Origin: Henricia sp. BOLD:AAB3569
Lineage: Eukaryota; Echinodermata; Asteroidea; Spinulosida; Echinasteridae
DNA: 64,000 nucleotides
Assembly (NCBI GenBank): GCA_037783545.1
Contig: JBBELK010000024.1
Span: 2,046,001 to 2,110,000 of the forward strand
Direction of reading: 5' to 3'
This document shows, piece after piece, positions 41,725 to 52,455 of this stretch. Numbering within the stretch: position 1 is the stretch's first letter; every line of letters starts with the position of its first letter. Under the pieces are notes generated by a model. The model saw nothing but the letters and a program-made list of their open reading frames with translations. It ran no database searches and was not told the DNA's origin. The position numbers and the translations under genes were made by a program.

Positions 41725-42063
41725 TAAGGATGGGAATTTACGGTTAATTCAGAAATTGGTTTGCAATTCTTTAAAGTGTTGGTTAACCCGTTAACCGTTC
41801 GGCCGACACTAAAGATTGTTGTAGGTGTTTATAGTTGCATGTGCAATGTACACAATACCCCTAGACCCCCAAAATAATCATTTAACCTTTATCTGGTAAA
41901 ATTTTTACTACAACCCCATATAAATTTATTTCAATTTCATGAAATTACAAATAACCCTTTAAAAACTATTGTAAATTCTTTAAAATTGGGTTTCTTTTAA
42001 ACGTTCGGCAAAACCGGTTTTTCATCTTTTTTCGGTTAACCGGTTAAATGTCCCATATCCTTA
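41725..42063. mobile_element. hAT-like element nested in an older MITE, with 8-base target duplication
   Basis: The element starts TAAGGATGGGAATTTACGG and ends ATGTCCCATATCCTTA. It is flanked on both sides by TTCCATAG (41717-41724 and 42064-42071). The interrupted host sequence is intact in related copies. A fragment of its right part recurs at 54749-54800 (GTTCGGCAAAACCGGTTTTT). Confidence 0.85.
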
Positions 42064-43524
42064 TTCCATAGAGCAGCGCAGTAATTGCATCAATCTTTTT
42101 GCTTCCACATTCAAATTGGAAATTGCAAATTTCCTGTTTTCTTTCCATGGATAGTGTTTTGGGAAGGTATTTTATATAATTGTTCGGTTAAAACGAAATC
42201 TATTTTTCTGAACTTGCTCCTTTAACTTGAACCTGTTAAATCCAAGTGTGTTCTGATATGGGACCTGTGCTATGATGAAGTTTTTATCTGTCAATCCACT
42301 GATAGCACAGTGATGATCAAGTACACTTAACTTCTGAGCAAATATGTCCTGCATAATCAGAATTTATCTCAAGTAAAATGGATTATTTGCATTTTAATGT
42401 TGGTTTCTTTGCAAGATTTCAGAATTTGTGCAAATAGATTTGTCTTCATTTGAATGTACTTTGTTCAGAGTGCAATTTCCAGTTTTTATTTCATCAATTA
42501 ACATTTTTGTATAGTTAAACCAGAAATCAACTAAAGATCACAAGACTCAAGTGATGCATTTTATTTTTAATATATTATAAAGTTTGGCCCTGTAGTTAAG
42601 GCACGTTTTCAGTTGCTTACCGTTAACGATGCCTATGAAATAGCAGACGCTCGGTTAACAGAAAATCAGCCTTTAAACAGCGCTATGAAATTGGCCCCTG
42701 GTTTGAAGGATACAATTTTGCATGAGTTAATAGATGGCAACGGTTGTTGAGCAAAGACTTCTGGTGGAAGATTATTTAATCACCTTGAACTACACTTCAG
42801 TGAGTCAGGTCTGACGTATGTTTTCTTTTCTGTTTCTCACTTAAAGGCTAGTACCTTGAATCCAGAGGTTCTGCTGATACTACAGTTTGATCTGGGAGCT
42901 TGAACAATAGGCATACAATTACTGCGACCACTTGGAGATGTCTTCAAGGGTGGCAGTGTCATGGCCACAGGTAACCTTTACAGCTGATTCTTTTTATTTT
43001 ATTTTGTAGTTTTGTTTTTGTTCACTTTACGTTTTTTTAATCAGTCATAAGCAGATCCAGAATATTGGGGGATTGGGATGACTGTTATCGAGTTCCTAGA
43101 CAGATTTTGAACATTCTCTTTTAATGGGCTAAATGTAACATTGGTTTCATGAGTTAAATTGTTTTGCTTCTTAATTTGTAGGCCCGCCCGACACTAAAAA
43201 TCACTGAACTTTAGCAAAATGTGTTCAATATTTAGAGCCAATTACCATGGCAACCAATGTCACACTTTAGCTCTTCATTAGTCTCATTCCATGTCCATCT
43301 AAAAATCAAACTCGATTTCTAGAACATCCTACTGATAATAGGTTGACCTATGTTTTTTTTTTTTTGTTGGTTGGTTAGGTTGGGTTGTTTTTAGGGGGGT
43401 GGGGATGTGCAGCGTGCAGCCTTATTTTCATTGGTGGTGGTTGTTCCCTAAAAGACTGTTTCTACTGAGCTCAATAACCATTTGGTTATTTGGTGGTGTG
43501 TGCACCGACTAATTAAAACCTGCT

Positions 43525-43840
43525 TGGAGGTTTGACCCACATTTTTGACACACCCATTTTCACAAGGATGTTGAGATTTTTGATACCATTGGCATTCTCA
43601 TTACCATTCTAAAATTTCGCTTTGTCAATTCGTAAATTTTCAAGGATATCGTCGTAAACTAATAAAAAAAAACAATCTTGTTTTATAGAGCAGTGCAGTG
43701 ATTACACCAACCTTTTTGCTTCCACATCCAAATTGGGGATTCCAAAATCCCTGTTTTCTTCCCATGGATAGTATTTTGGGGAGGTATTTTAAATGATTGT
43801 TAGGTTAAAGCGAAATCCATTTTTCTGAACATCTCCTAAT
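43525..43840 (+). mobile_element. MITE family 'GGAGCGTGTCCAGAT', copy in duplication unit 2
   Basis: The interior TTGGCATTCTCATTACCATT and GTGCAGTGATTACACCAACC matches the family. The termini are degraded. Its partner in unit 1 (about 41605-42226) is split by the hAT-like insertion. Confidence 0.7.
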
Positions 43841-45703
43841 TTTAACCTGTTGAAACCAAGTGTTCTGATATGGGACCTATGCTATGATGAAGGTTTAAAT
43901 CTGTCAATCCACTGATAGCACAGTGATGATCAAGTACACTTCACTTCTGAGCAAATATGGTCCTTTATAATCAGAATTTATTTCAAGTAAAATGGATTAT
44001 TTGCATTTTAATGTTAGTTTCATTTAAAGATTTTGGAATTTTGCAAATGGATTTGTCCAGACTGCACTCTTGATCTTGTGGAACCTATTATTATGCAATT
44101 TCAGTCAAGTAACAATAAACCAAAAATCAGCTAAAGATCACAAGACTCAAGTGATGCATTTTATTTTCAATATATTATTTAATTTAATGACAATCTTCCG
44201 AACCTTTAAAATGTTTCTCATAGTGACATTCTACTGCACAAAAAAAACAAGGAAAAGCAAGTCTATTTACCAGGCATTGTTTTATTTGAACAGCATTTAA
44301 TAAAGTTTGTGTTAATGCTTACATTATATTTTGTTCAGTTAACAACACTGACATAGCTTAAAGGGTTTGCATAAGGCCAAACAAAATAAATTGTGCGTTT
44401 ACGGTAACGTCCTAAAAACAATCCAGGTAGGAAAATTATTTTATCATTTCTTTTTACATTTCAGTTCATGCATTTGTGTGTTGTTTTGCAATGTTCGAAA
44501 CTCACTATTAACACTATTAACCATGTTCATGTACAAGTGTAGAAAATGTTATGTTTGTTGGAAATTATTGCAAATAGTGCTCATTTAAAATTATCAACTT
44601 GAAAATTGGCAATAAAAAGTTTGAGGTCGGCAATTTGGCCTCAAAAATTCCAGGTAAGTCGGGTTACTGTAAACACACCATTTATTTTGTTTGGGCTAAT
44701 AACAAATCATGCAAATATGTATGCATAATAAAAGTGACAATTCAACAACAAAAATTGAAAAATATGGGCAAAATTTTGTGGAGGATGGTACGCATGCACA
44801 GACTGTGGCATAGCCCTTTTAACATACAAAGACCAAATTTGTGTTTGGGAGTGGCAACCAACAAAAACAACATTTCTTGTTTACATACATATTTGAGTTC
44901 TGGTGTCTAGGAATTTTTCTGTTTACAGTGGTTAAGAAATTCAATTTTTAGCACTTGATTTTGTTGAAACATTTTCATTTCAACTTTTGTAACTTTGCAT
45001 TTTTTTCTGTTGAGTTTTGAAATAAAATGTTATTTAAATTTTTAGTTTGAGTTCGGTTTTGTTATGGCATTTACTGAGTTCTTTTATTATTTTTTGCATT
45101 TTCAGTTGGTGTGGGATCATGATAATAGTGAGGTTTCAACACGCATGGTTATTAATGACAACTAATATCTTCACCTTTCCATTTCTTTTTATCAAGGTGT
45201 ATTTAGCATTGCTCTTACTGTTAACGACAAAACTACACTGAAGAGATTTGTGTAAATGCCACAAGTATGTACAGTCGTGTACCAACCGCGGACGTCCCAT
45301 TGTTCCTCTTTAGTTTGGACTTAGTTTTTTGGCGACTGTTGGCTGACCACGTGTGACCGAAACCTCATTACATGTATTAATATGGACTTAATTATGTTGT
45401 ATATGCCTGAGATGCCTACATGATTATTACTCCTGATCATTGGGCTCAATTACGTCACTCCAAATATGATCCCTGGGACTATACAGGGGTATTTGGCAGT
45501 TTCATAATGTAAAAATAACCCATAGTCCATCACCAATAAGTTAGACCCACTGGCATTACTAAAGAATTCAAATACTACTGTCGGATTGTTTTTACTTTTC
45601 ATTCATTGACATAAACATCTGATGTAAGTCACCATTTGAAAAGCTAATGTTAGTCATTATTCCTACCAAAAAAAATTGTCTTTCAAAAATACTCGGTTAC
45701 AGT

Positions 45704-45709
45704 TTTATT
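45704..45709 (-). terminator. Poly(A) signal of lectin B
   Basis: AATAAA on the minus strand lies 111 bases beyond the lectin B stop codon, the expected kind of position for a cleavage signal. Confidence 0.6.
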
Positions 45710-45819
45710 ATCTAATGAGAAGCAATCCTGTACATAAAAGAAAGATCAAAGAAAAATGCCTTTATACTTAAAATCAGTAAATGTCTCATAGTATCTCATA
45801 AATGCACCGTGTTATAAAT

Positions 45820-48800
45820 CTAATGCTTTTTGCAGTAGTATCGTACAAACAAGTACTTGTAGGTGCCGAGGCAGGGGTTTCCAAACGTGTAGTTGTTAGC
45901 TTTGACACTACACCATGACTTGCCTTCACACTTGTTCTTCACGACCTGAAAAAGAAAAAGAAAAGTTTGTTTAATTCATCTGTACAACAATAAATGGTGG
46001 TTGTCCAGTCACAAGGCATAACACGGCCAAAAGAATGGGTTTGTTGCAGTTAAATAAACAGGATTTAAAATGCACAGGAATTATATATTGGTGATATGAG
46101 AATATACCGCACGAGTCATGAAAATTTGACTCGTTATTTTCTTATGAGCAATCATATTGTCACTATGCTTTATGCATGAGCAGATGCATTACAAATCTAT
46201 TGTCGCATTTAAATAAGAAAACTTGCCCCCTAACATGACTACCAGTGCAAAGGGCCTATACTATACTTACAGAAAGGGAATTAGCAGCAATGCAGTTGTA
46301 ATCCCTGATGTCGTAGTGTTTGCAGACATCCTTTCCATGTACACGACCATACAGTGCGTAGTCAATCTTGATGATATAGCCAGATCCACAGTCAATGGAC
46401 AGCTTATTGCCCTGGCATACTGACTTGCGCTGCATGATCGGGTAGTCACCTAATATATGGTGAAAAAAGAAACACAGCTATACTTTGACAAAAAAATTGA
46501 AGAGGCCGAGAGATGTAAAGTGTGTAAGAGCCACTGAGGCAGGATGTGCCACTCTGCATGAACACCTGTTATGGCTTCCATAAGAGCCACTGAGGCAGGG
46601 TGCGCCACTCTGCCTCTCTGAGATCCTGCACTTCATGGGCTGTTTGGGAGGCTTGTAGATCCAGAGGTCAGCTCATTCCATCAATCATCCCATCAGCTCA
46701 TTCAATCAGATTGAGAAAAAAAAATGGGTTTTCCCGAAAGTCCTTAAGTACAGGATTCTCCAAGGAACAGGAGATGTCACATTTCATTGCACTGTAGGAA
46801 TCACTGAAGCAGAACAACCTTGATTCCAAAGGGATGGTTGATCAGTGCCTTGTTATCTACATCAGGCATGCAACTGTGTCATTATAAAAAAAGAGGAAAA
46901 TGAAAACAATTTTCCAACTTTGTGTTTTTTTTATTTTCAATGGGACAGATGAGGAAACAAAAAAGAGGAAATCAGCTGATCAACTGAAAAGTGGCATGCC
47001 TGAGTCAACTTCACTGTATTCAACAAACGGTTCTAATCGAAAATTGCGTTTATTTTTTGAGCAAACTGTTTCTGTATATTGAGCTCTTGTGGACCATACA
47101 CACATGCATTTGATCGAAAGACTTGTCAAACTCACATTCATAGTATATTCTGAGGTACTTGGGCGTCTCAGGACAAGGGTCACTGAAGAAGCCATCGTTA
47201 GCAGGCACTTTACACCATCTCCTGCCCTGACATTTCGTTTGAACAGCTAGTAGGGCGTTCGGGGAGATGCAGTCTTCGTCGCAGGGTGAGCCACAAACGT
47301 CTTCACCGGCGAAACGACCGTAGTTTGCATCAATGACGCGGATGCCTTTTCCAGCTGGGCAGTCAATCTGCAGATTTGTGTTCTCACATGCATCCTTGAC
47401 GATGCCTTTCCGTTTGCCTGATAAGGTAAGAGTTAGAATGAACCGTTTATAACTGGGTCGATTTGAATACAGTACAGTGTGTAATAATTAACCGTGCTGT
47501 TTATGCACTATGGGAAGCACTGGAGTTATAGCGGATATGGATTAATGTTTAGGGCACAGTGGTATATACTCCCTCAGGTTTTCCAATACAAATGCAAGTT
47601 TCATTGGTGGTTTATTTTAGGCGCCATACAAAATATTGCGATAATTAAACATTGAAAATTTGTTCCTGTACTGTTGCGCAAGAGGCTATGCTGTCAAGAT
47701 GGACATTCATGCAGTGGGGGAAAAAGATGTTAACACTCACACAGATAAAACACTTGTAGATACTTAAGGGTTCCTGCACAAGGCTCCCCAAACAGGTCAC
47801 TGCTAGCCTTGAATGAGCAGTCTTGATTCCCTTCGCACTGATCACGAAGCACCGTCAGGGCATTCGAGGCTAGGCACTTTGTTGACAAGATCTGATTACT
47901 TGGGCAGATGTCATTGCCTGGCAGTATGCGACCGTAGACAGCATGGGCTATGTGAAGTCCGTAGCCTCTTGGGCAGGATAAGCTGAACTGCTCGTCTTCG
48001 CATACACGTTTCATTTGGAAATTGTCCTGGGCTGGAATGAATTATCATAATTTGGGAATTAATTTGTAAACATGTTCTGATATCATTAATAACTTCTTAT
48101 TCTCTTGGTAGTGGGAACCTTCATATAAAGCAGGGTTGTAGTCAAGTCCAGAGCCGATAAAATAACAAGTCTCACACAAGTCTGTCACAAGTCCAGTAAC
48201 AAGAAGCAGAGGATAAACACGCACAAAAGAATGCCTTTGTTGGAGTTCTTTTGAATAGCTTGTGACTTGAATTAAGACCCAGGGACTTGTGGTGGACTCG
48301 TGAAGGACTTGAGATGGACTTGGCTACAACCCTGGTGGAACAAGTTCAGAGTTTCTCTTCCTGAGAGTTTGTTAAAAAAATATTTACTTTTTTTATGACC
48401 AATTTGTTTTTCATCAGTTTACTCACCAAGGCAAATCACAGGAGTGCAAACAGTTTGCACCGAGCTGGCTTCCAGTTCCCACGGACCAAGCGGGGAAAGC
48501 GTGACACAGATGTACGGAAACGCACCGTCAGTGCAGTCGACTTGCGACAGATCGAAGGAGAACTGCGCATCATAGAATGAAAACTGCTGGTCGTCCGTTA
48601 GCGTCTGGGTCTGATCAAGCGTGTGAATGACACCGACAATGGGGGCGGTCTTGCCCTCGCCCTGGGGGCCAGTTGCGAGGAATGCGGTCAGTTGGAAGCG
48701 ATCGATCGGGCCAAGTGCGTTGAGCTCTTGAGCGGCGCCCTCTTTGGGTGTGAAGTATACGCAGAGGGACACGTCGGCTGCGCCGCCATCAACGATAGTG

Positions 48801-51044
48801 GCATTGCGAGGTATGTCCACATCAACTCTGTCTAGATCCACTTTTAGGGCCTCTGGTAAGAATGCAGTACAAAATCAAGTTTCAAGTTTATTGAAGAGTT
48901 TTTAAATAACTTGTTTTAATGTATATAATTACGCATCAGGTAAAAGAAGTTCAGTGATGCTGTAACCACAATTTTTGACATGGGGCCAATTTCATAAAGC
49001 TGTTTAGCCAAAACAATTTCTTAATACAGAATTTATTTTCTTTGCAAAAATGGGTTAATTTAGCAGTAAAAATCATGTGTATTAGAATTGACTGGTGTTC
49101 TACTCTTGCTAAGAATACAAACTGACATAAAAATTTTGACTCCTAACTACTGACTGCTTACTACTGAACTAACGTCTTTCTAAACAAATAATCCTTTATA
49201 TATGCAGCAAAAACTGTGCATAAAGTTACTTTTAGCGTTTCAGGGGCCATTCAACCACTTACTGGGTTTGCAGATGATAGGCACACACAGTGTCACCACG
49301 GAGGCATCACTAGGCTGCCAGTTATCAGCTACTTCATCAGCAGGGCCAAGAGTAACACAGGCATAGGGGAATGCATTGTTGGAGCAATCAACATTGGTCA
49401 GGTCAAATTCAACGTCTGAATCAAACAGGATCACCTGTGAACAATAAAAACAATCAGTTTTAAGTTTTCAAGAAAAACTGGGATTTTGATGATCCATATG
49501 TCATTTGTTGCCCTAGCTGTTCTTTGCCTTCCACAGGCTTTTGTTTATTTTCTAATGAAAGTGCCGTTTGCAAACAGTAGCTTCCAATATACACAATCTT
49601 TTATATTTTATTTTTGTGACCAGTTCTGGCAAAAGGAGTTGGATGTCGCACAGCTAGTCTGGGCCAAATTTTCGCGACCATTTAAGCAGAAACTAGTGCC
49701 TGTTGCATCCATAAGGCAAACAAAAATTAAAATATGTTTAGCGTTAGCCCGCGCGTCACTTTCAACCCTGCACGTCAAAGCTTTTTTTCTTCAATGGCCA
49801 AAAAAAACCCCAAAAATATATATATCTTTAGCGTTTACAAACGCATTCAAAGAATATCGTCACAACCCCATTGCCATTCTTGTGACCCGCTGCAAGACTT
49901 ACACGGTCTATAACGGGGTGTTTGTTTAGATTAAACAGCCACTTAGAAATCCATGGAAATAGCCCCCATGATTTTTGAAATCTTTTATTGTATTACACAA
50001 CACACATCCAAAGGATGTAGCAAATATCCCTACAATGGCACATACCTGCTCACCATCAGTGAGCGGTTGTTGCTGATCCGCGTCTGGGATGACAGCCTCA
50101 GTCACTGCAGTAGGGTTTGAGCCCTGGTCGTCAGTTGCCAGAAAGACCACCAACTTGTAGCGGTCAGTCGTAAAGCGGTTTAGAATGATGCTCGTTCCGC
50201 TGCCTGGCGTAAAGTAGACGCAGAAAGCCACGGGTGTGATGCTACCGTCGTAAATGGTCGCATCTTTTGGGTTGTCAATGCGGACGTGATCTACTACCAC
50301 ATCTGAGAAATAAGGTGTATAAATGACATACTTGATACTTACGAGTAACGTACTCGCGAAACATGTTTGACCAGGTCTCAGTGGCTTTTAATTGACACTT
50401 TTGGACCAACTCGCAAAACCTGTTTGACCAGGTCTCAGTGGTTATATGACACTTTTGGACTAACTCACGAAACCTGTTTGACGAAGCGCCAATTTCATGG
50501 CACTATTTAGCACAAAAAAATGGGTTGCCAGTCAAAATCGTATGTGATGTGTATTTACTAATATTGTGCTACTCTTTCTAAAAACACAATTTGAAGAAAT
50601 TCTGTACTAGAAGCAAATTTGTGTGCTAAACAGCGCCATGAAATGGGCCCCGGGTCTCACATTGCCATGGAATACATGTCAATGTGAACCTCAGATTGTT
50701 TCATCTAACCTCTACTTTTAAACTCATAGTTCAGCATATTCCTTCAAAGTTTAAGATTTTTCTCCACAACATTTTGGACCTATAGAAAAGGTTCAAAAAT
50801 GAGAGATTTCAAGAAAATTCAATCACTTGTGCAAATCACTCGCCCCGATTTGTGATGATGCTGTTGTTTGAAATATTTGCAAAATGCAAAAAACTGCTAT
50901 CCTTCCTCCAAATAAACTCAAAAATTCAAGCTTCCACAGATTAAATAAAACAAAATCAGTCATACCTAGATAGCGAAGCCCTGCCAGAGCATAATCTGCC
51001 ACACACACAACCAGAAGTCCAACAACAAGGCTGTAGATATTCAT
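45820..51044 (-). CDS. Secreted lectin with two unrecognised N-terminal domains and three SUEL domains, 'lectin B'
   Basis: Minus-strand exons: 50966-51044, 50046-50302, 49263-49434, 48427-48852, 47741-48031, 47136-47417, 46271-46449, 45820-45945; 1812 bases, 603 aa, every junction in frame. Residues 1-26 include a signal peptide (LVVGLLVVCVADYALA). Then come X1 (about 27-169) and X2 (170-311), two copies of a domain I cannot name, and SUEL domains at about 312-408, 409-502 and 503-603, ending FGNPCLGTYKYLFVRYYC and KKH. All inter-domain introns are phase 1, so each domain is a movable module. X1 and the last SUEL domain each have one extra phase-0 intron. The last two SUEL domains correspond to lectin A. 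SUEL domains bind rhamnose or galactose; the role of X is unknown. A TATA box lies upstream at 51149. Confidence 0.92.
46125..46262. mobile_element. Inverted-repeat element at lectin B intron 7
   Basis: It shares CATATTGTCACTATGC, AAGAAAACTTGCCCCCTAAC and GTGCAAAGGGCCTA with 18422-18566 and 37664-37806. It ends close to the exon boundary at 46271. Confidence 0.6.
46500..46690. repeat. Dispersed repeat in lectin B intron 6
   Basis: CCACTGAGGCAGG(A/G)TG(T/C)GCCACTCTGC occurs twice, followed by CCAGAGGTCAGCTCATTCCA. The same phrases lie inverted at 2030-2160. Confidence 0.55.
48131..48334. mobile_element. hAT-like MITE in lectin B intron 4
   Basis: The ends CAGGGTTGTAGTCAAGTCC and GGACTTGGCTACAACCCTG are inverse copies. 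The interior AGAGCCGATAAAAT and AACACGCACAAAAGA is shared with 37026-37194. Confidence 0.75.
48427..48852 (-). other. Domain X2 of lectin B (single exon)
   Basis: One symmetrical phase 1-1 exon encodes about 142 residues. Landmarks: DLDRVDVDIPRNATIVDG, CVYFTP, DRFQLTAFLATG, LTDDQQFSFYDAQFSFDLSQ, VDC, FPYICVTLSP and VCTPVICL. The alternation of hydrophobic residues suggests a beta-sandwich. Five cysteines match those of X1. I do not recognise the family. Confidence 0.8.
49263..50302 (-). other. Domain X1 of lectin B (two exons)
   Basis: Exons 50046-50302 and 49263-49434 encode about 143 residues. Landmarks aligning with X2: VRIDNPKDATIYDG, CVYFTP, DRYKLVVFLATDDQG, LTDGEQ, ILFDSDVEFDLTNVDC, FPYACVTLGP and LCVPIICKP. 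A phase-0 intron falls between LTDGEQ and VILFD; X2 has no intron there. Confidence 0.8.
49486..49929 (+). other. Open frame of 147 codons inside lectin B intron 2-3 region, probably not a gene
   Basis: A plus-strand frame opposite the intron between the two X1 exons begins MMIHMSFVALAVLCLPQ. It shows no recognisable domain and no exon-like flanks. Composition is AT-rich like surrounding introns. It is recorded because it is the longest unexplained frame here. Confidence 0.2.
50354..50485. repeat. Tandem ~50-bp repeat in lectin B intron 1
   Basis: About three units contain TGTTTGACCAGGTCTCAGTGG and GACACTTTTGGACTAACTC. These are the same units as in the foldback element at 18706-18877, some 31 kb away. 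Confidence 0.8.
50486..50652. mobile_element. Inverted-repeat element, 'GGGGCCAATTTCAT' family
   Basis: GCGCCAATTTCATGGCACTAT at the left is answered by AACAGCGCCATGAAATGGGC at the right. Lectin B intron 1. Confidence 0.7.
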
Positions 51045-52397
51045 TGTGCCGACAAGTTTTTCCAATAACTTTGCCACCAAACTGCTGCCGGATCTTTTCA
51101 CAGCAAAGACACAAACCTATATTGATTTCTCCAAGACTGTAGAAATGCTATTTATAGTGTTGACTTTCTGTGATGTGTATATTGATACACAGACAGAACT
51201 CTATGAATAAGCCATCACATACTTTTTTGGGCCACGCTATCTCAAGTAGATTCATAGTATACTATCTTTTAAAGGATGCAATATGGTTTTATTTAAAGCA
51301 GGCTTCAAGTGTCTGTGAATTTCAAATTTACCCTTAAATCGTCATATTTTTTCTAATGCATAGAAAACAGAAACGTCACCTTTCCTATTGTCCTTTGAAA
51401 GTAAGAACTGTCAAGGATAAACAGATGTTTATTCAGTGCTGTGAGTGCTCGTTGAGCTTGGGAAGGGGATAAATTGCGGCCTTGAGCCACAATTGATGCT
51501 CTTTTACTGATATATTTTTTGGAGTATGTTCTCAATTTGATGCTATACCAGCTGGTAGGGCAGATGGCCTGTTTTCTGAGTGAGTGCCCGGGAAAAATGC
51601 CTAGAAAGCTAGTAATTCTGTATTTGGAAAAATTACTGGAACAAATCGATAACATCAGAATTTGTTTCATCATGTATGTTTTAATGTACCGGTAATATGT
51701 GTTTGAATTTGGATAATAGAATTAAGTAACAATAAAGACATGCTAAAGCACTTTTCGACTTGCACTCAACAGAGCAAAACGCAAGAATGGCGTGGTGAAA
51801 ACCCGCGGCGTGCTTGGACACGGCCATTGTTGCGTCACTAGTGTTTAGCAAATGTTGCCTCTGAAGCTAGCAAACGTTTGGCAGTGCTTAAGGTTACGGT
51901 CTCCATGAAATAGCCGAAGCCTCTGTTAGCACAAAATCGGCTGCTAAACAGCTCCATGAAATTGGCCCCTGGTCTTGAGTTTGTCAGCTTCAAATTTCCC
52001 ACTCTTGTGGATCAACTGGTTGTGAGTTCACCAACTTCTAGATTGTGGATCGTCACATGCCTTGCAACAAGATCAACTACTCCACAGCTTTCTACTCAAC
52101 TATAGCCTCAAGTTTGTCAGCTTCATTCTTCCCGCCCTTGTGGACCATCCACAAGCCTAGATCAACTGGTTGCGAGGTCACCAGCTTCTTTGTGGATCAC
52201 CCACATGCCTTGCAACAAAATCAACCAATCCAAATTAAGTTTTCTAGTCAACTAATCTTAAGTTTGTCAGCTTCATTTTCTTCCACCACGTAGATCATCC
52301 ACATGCCGAGCAGATCTCAATCATCAACTGGTCCTGAGTTCGCCAGGTTTGTGGGTCATCCACATGCCTTGCAACAAGATCAACCAATCCAGGGCTT
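51045..52397. other. Lectin B promoter region and TMEM42 3' flank
   Basis: It holds the TATA box at 51149, a partial 'GGGGCCAATTTCAT' element ending about 51972, and a tandem array (51967-52455) that runs into the last TMEM42 exon. The minus-strand open frame at 51353-51673 has no family features. Confidence 0.5.
51149..51156 (-). promoter_or_regulatory. TATA box of lectin B
   Basis: The minus strand reads ACTATAAATAGC, a consensus TATAAATA, 105-112 bases upstream of the start codon. That leaves room for a short 5' leader, typical of an abundantly and tissue-specifically expressed secreted protein gene. This is motif evidence only. Confidence 0.6.
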
Positions 52398-52455
52398 TCA
52401 ACTAGTCTTGATTTTGTCAGCTTTCTTCCCACCCTTGTGGATCATCCACACGCCT
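51967..52455. repeat. Tandem array of ~135-155 bp units overlapping the TMEM42 stop
   Basis: The phrase TTGTCAGCTT(C) with a CCC-CTTGTGGATCATCCAC-type stretch recurs at about 51975, 52111, 52265 and 52410. The last occurrence is the coding end of TMEM42 (on the minus strand, WMIHKGGKKADKI). Each unit also has CACATGCCTTGCAACAA(G/A)ATCAAC. Confidence 0.75.

Larger units (their letters stand above)
41058..44178. repeat. Tandem segmental duplication, two units of ~1.5-1.6 kb
   Basis: Unit 1 is 41058-42578 and unit 2 is 42579-44178. Both run from AAAGTTTGGCCCTGTAGTTA to GACTCAAGTGATGCATTTTA plus TTTT(T/C)AATATATTAT. Unit 1 carries a private 339-base insertion. Unit 2 has about 430 bases (around 43127-43580) missing from unit 1. 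No gene lies inside. Confidence 0.85.
39371..45819. other. Spacer between the two lectin genes
   Basis: No intact lectin exon or other gene was found on either strand. The region holds a Tc1-type MITE, a tandem duplication of about 1.5 kb, nested elements (listed separately) and AT-rich filler. Short open frames at 44070-45241 have no recognisable family features. Confidence 0.55.

Noticed and set aside
39371-45819. Search for a third lectin gene or lectin pseudogene exons between the two lectins
   Set aside because: No YGR, FGNPC or KYL-type codon stretches were found on either strand; the duplicated unit is non-coding.
49486-49929. 147-codon plus-strand frame considered as a gene nested in lectin B
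   Set aside because: No domain, no family resemblance and no promoter or poly(A) context. It is listed only at low confidence.
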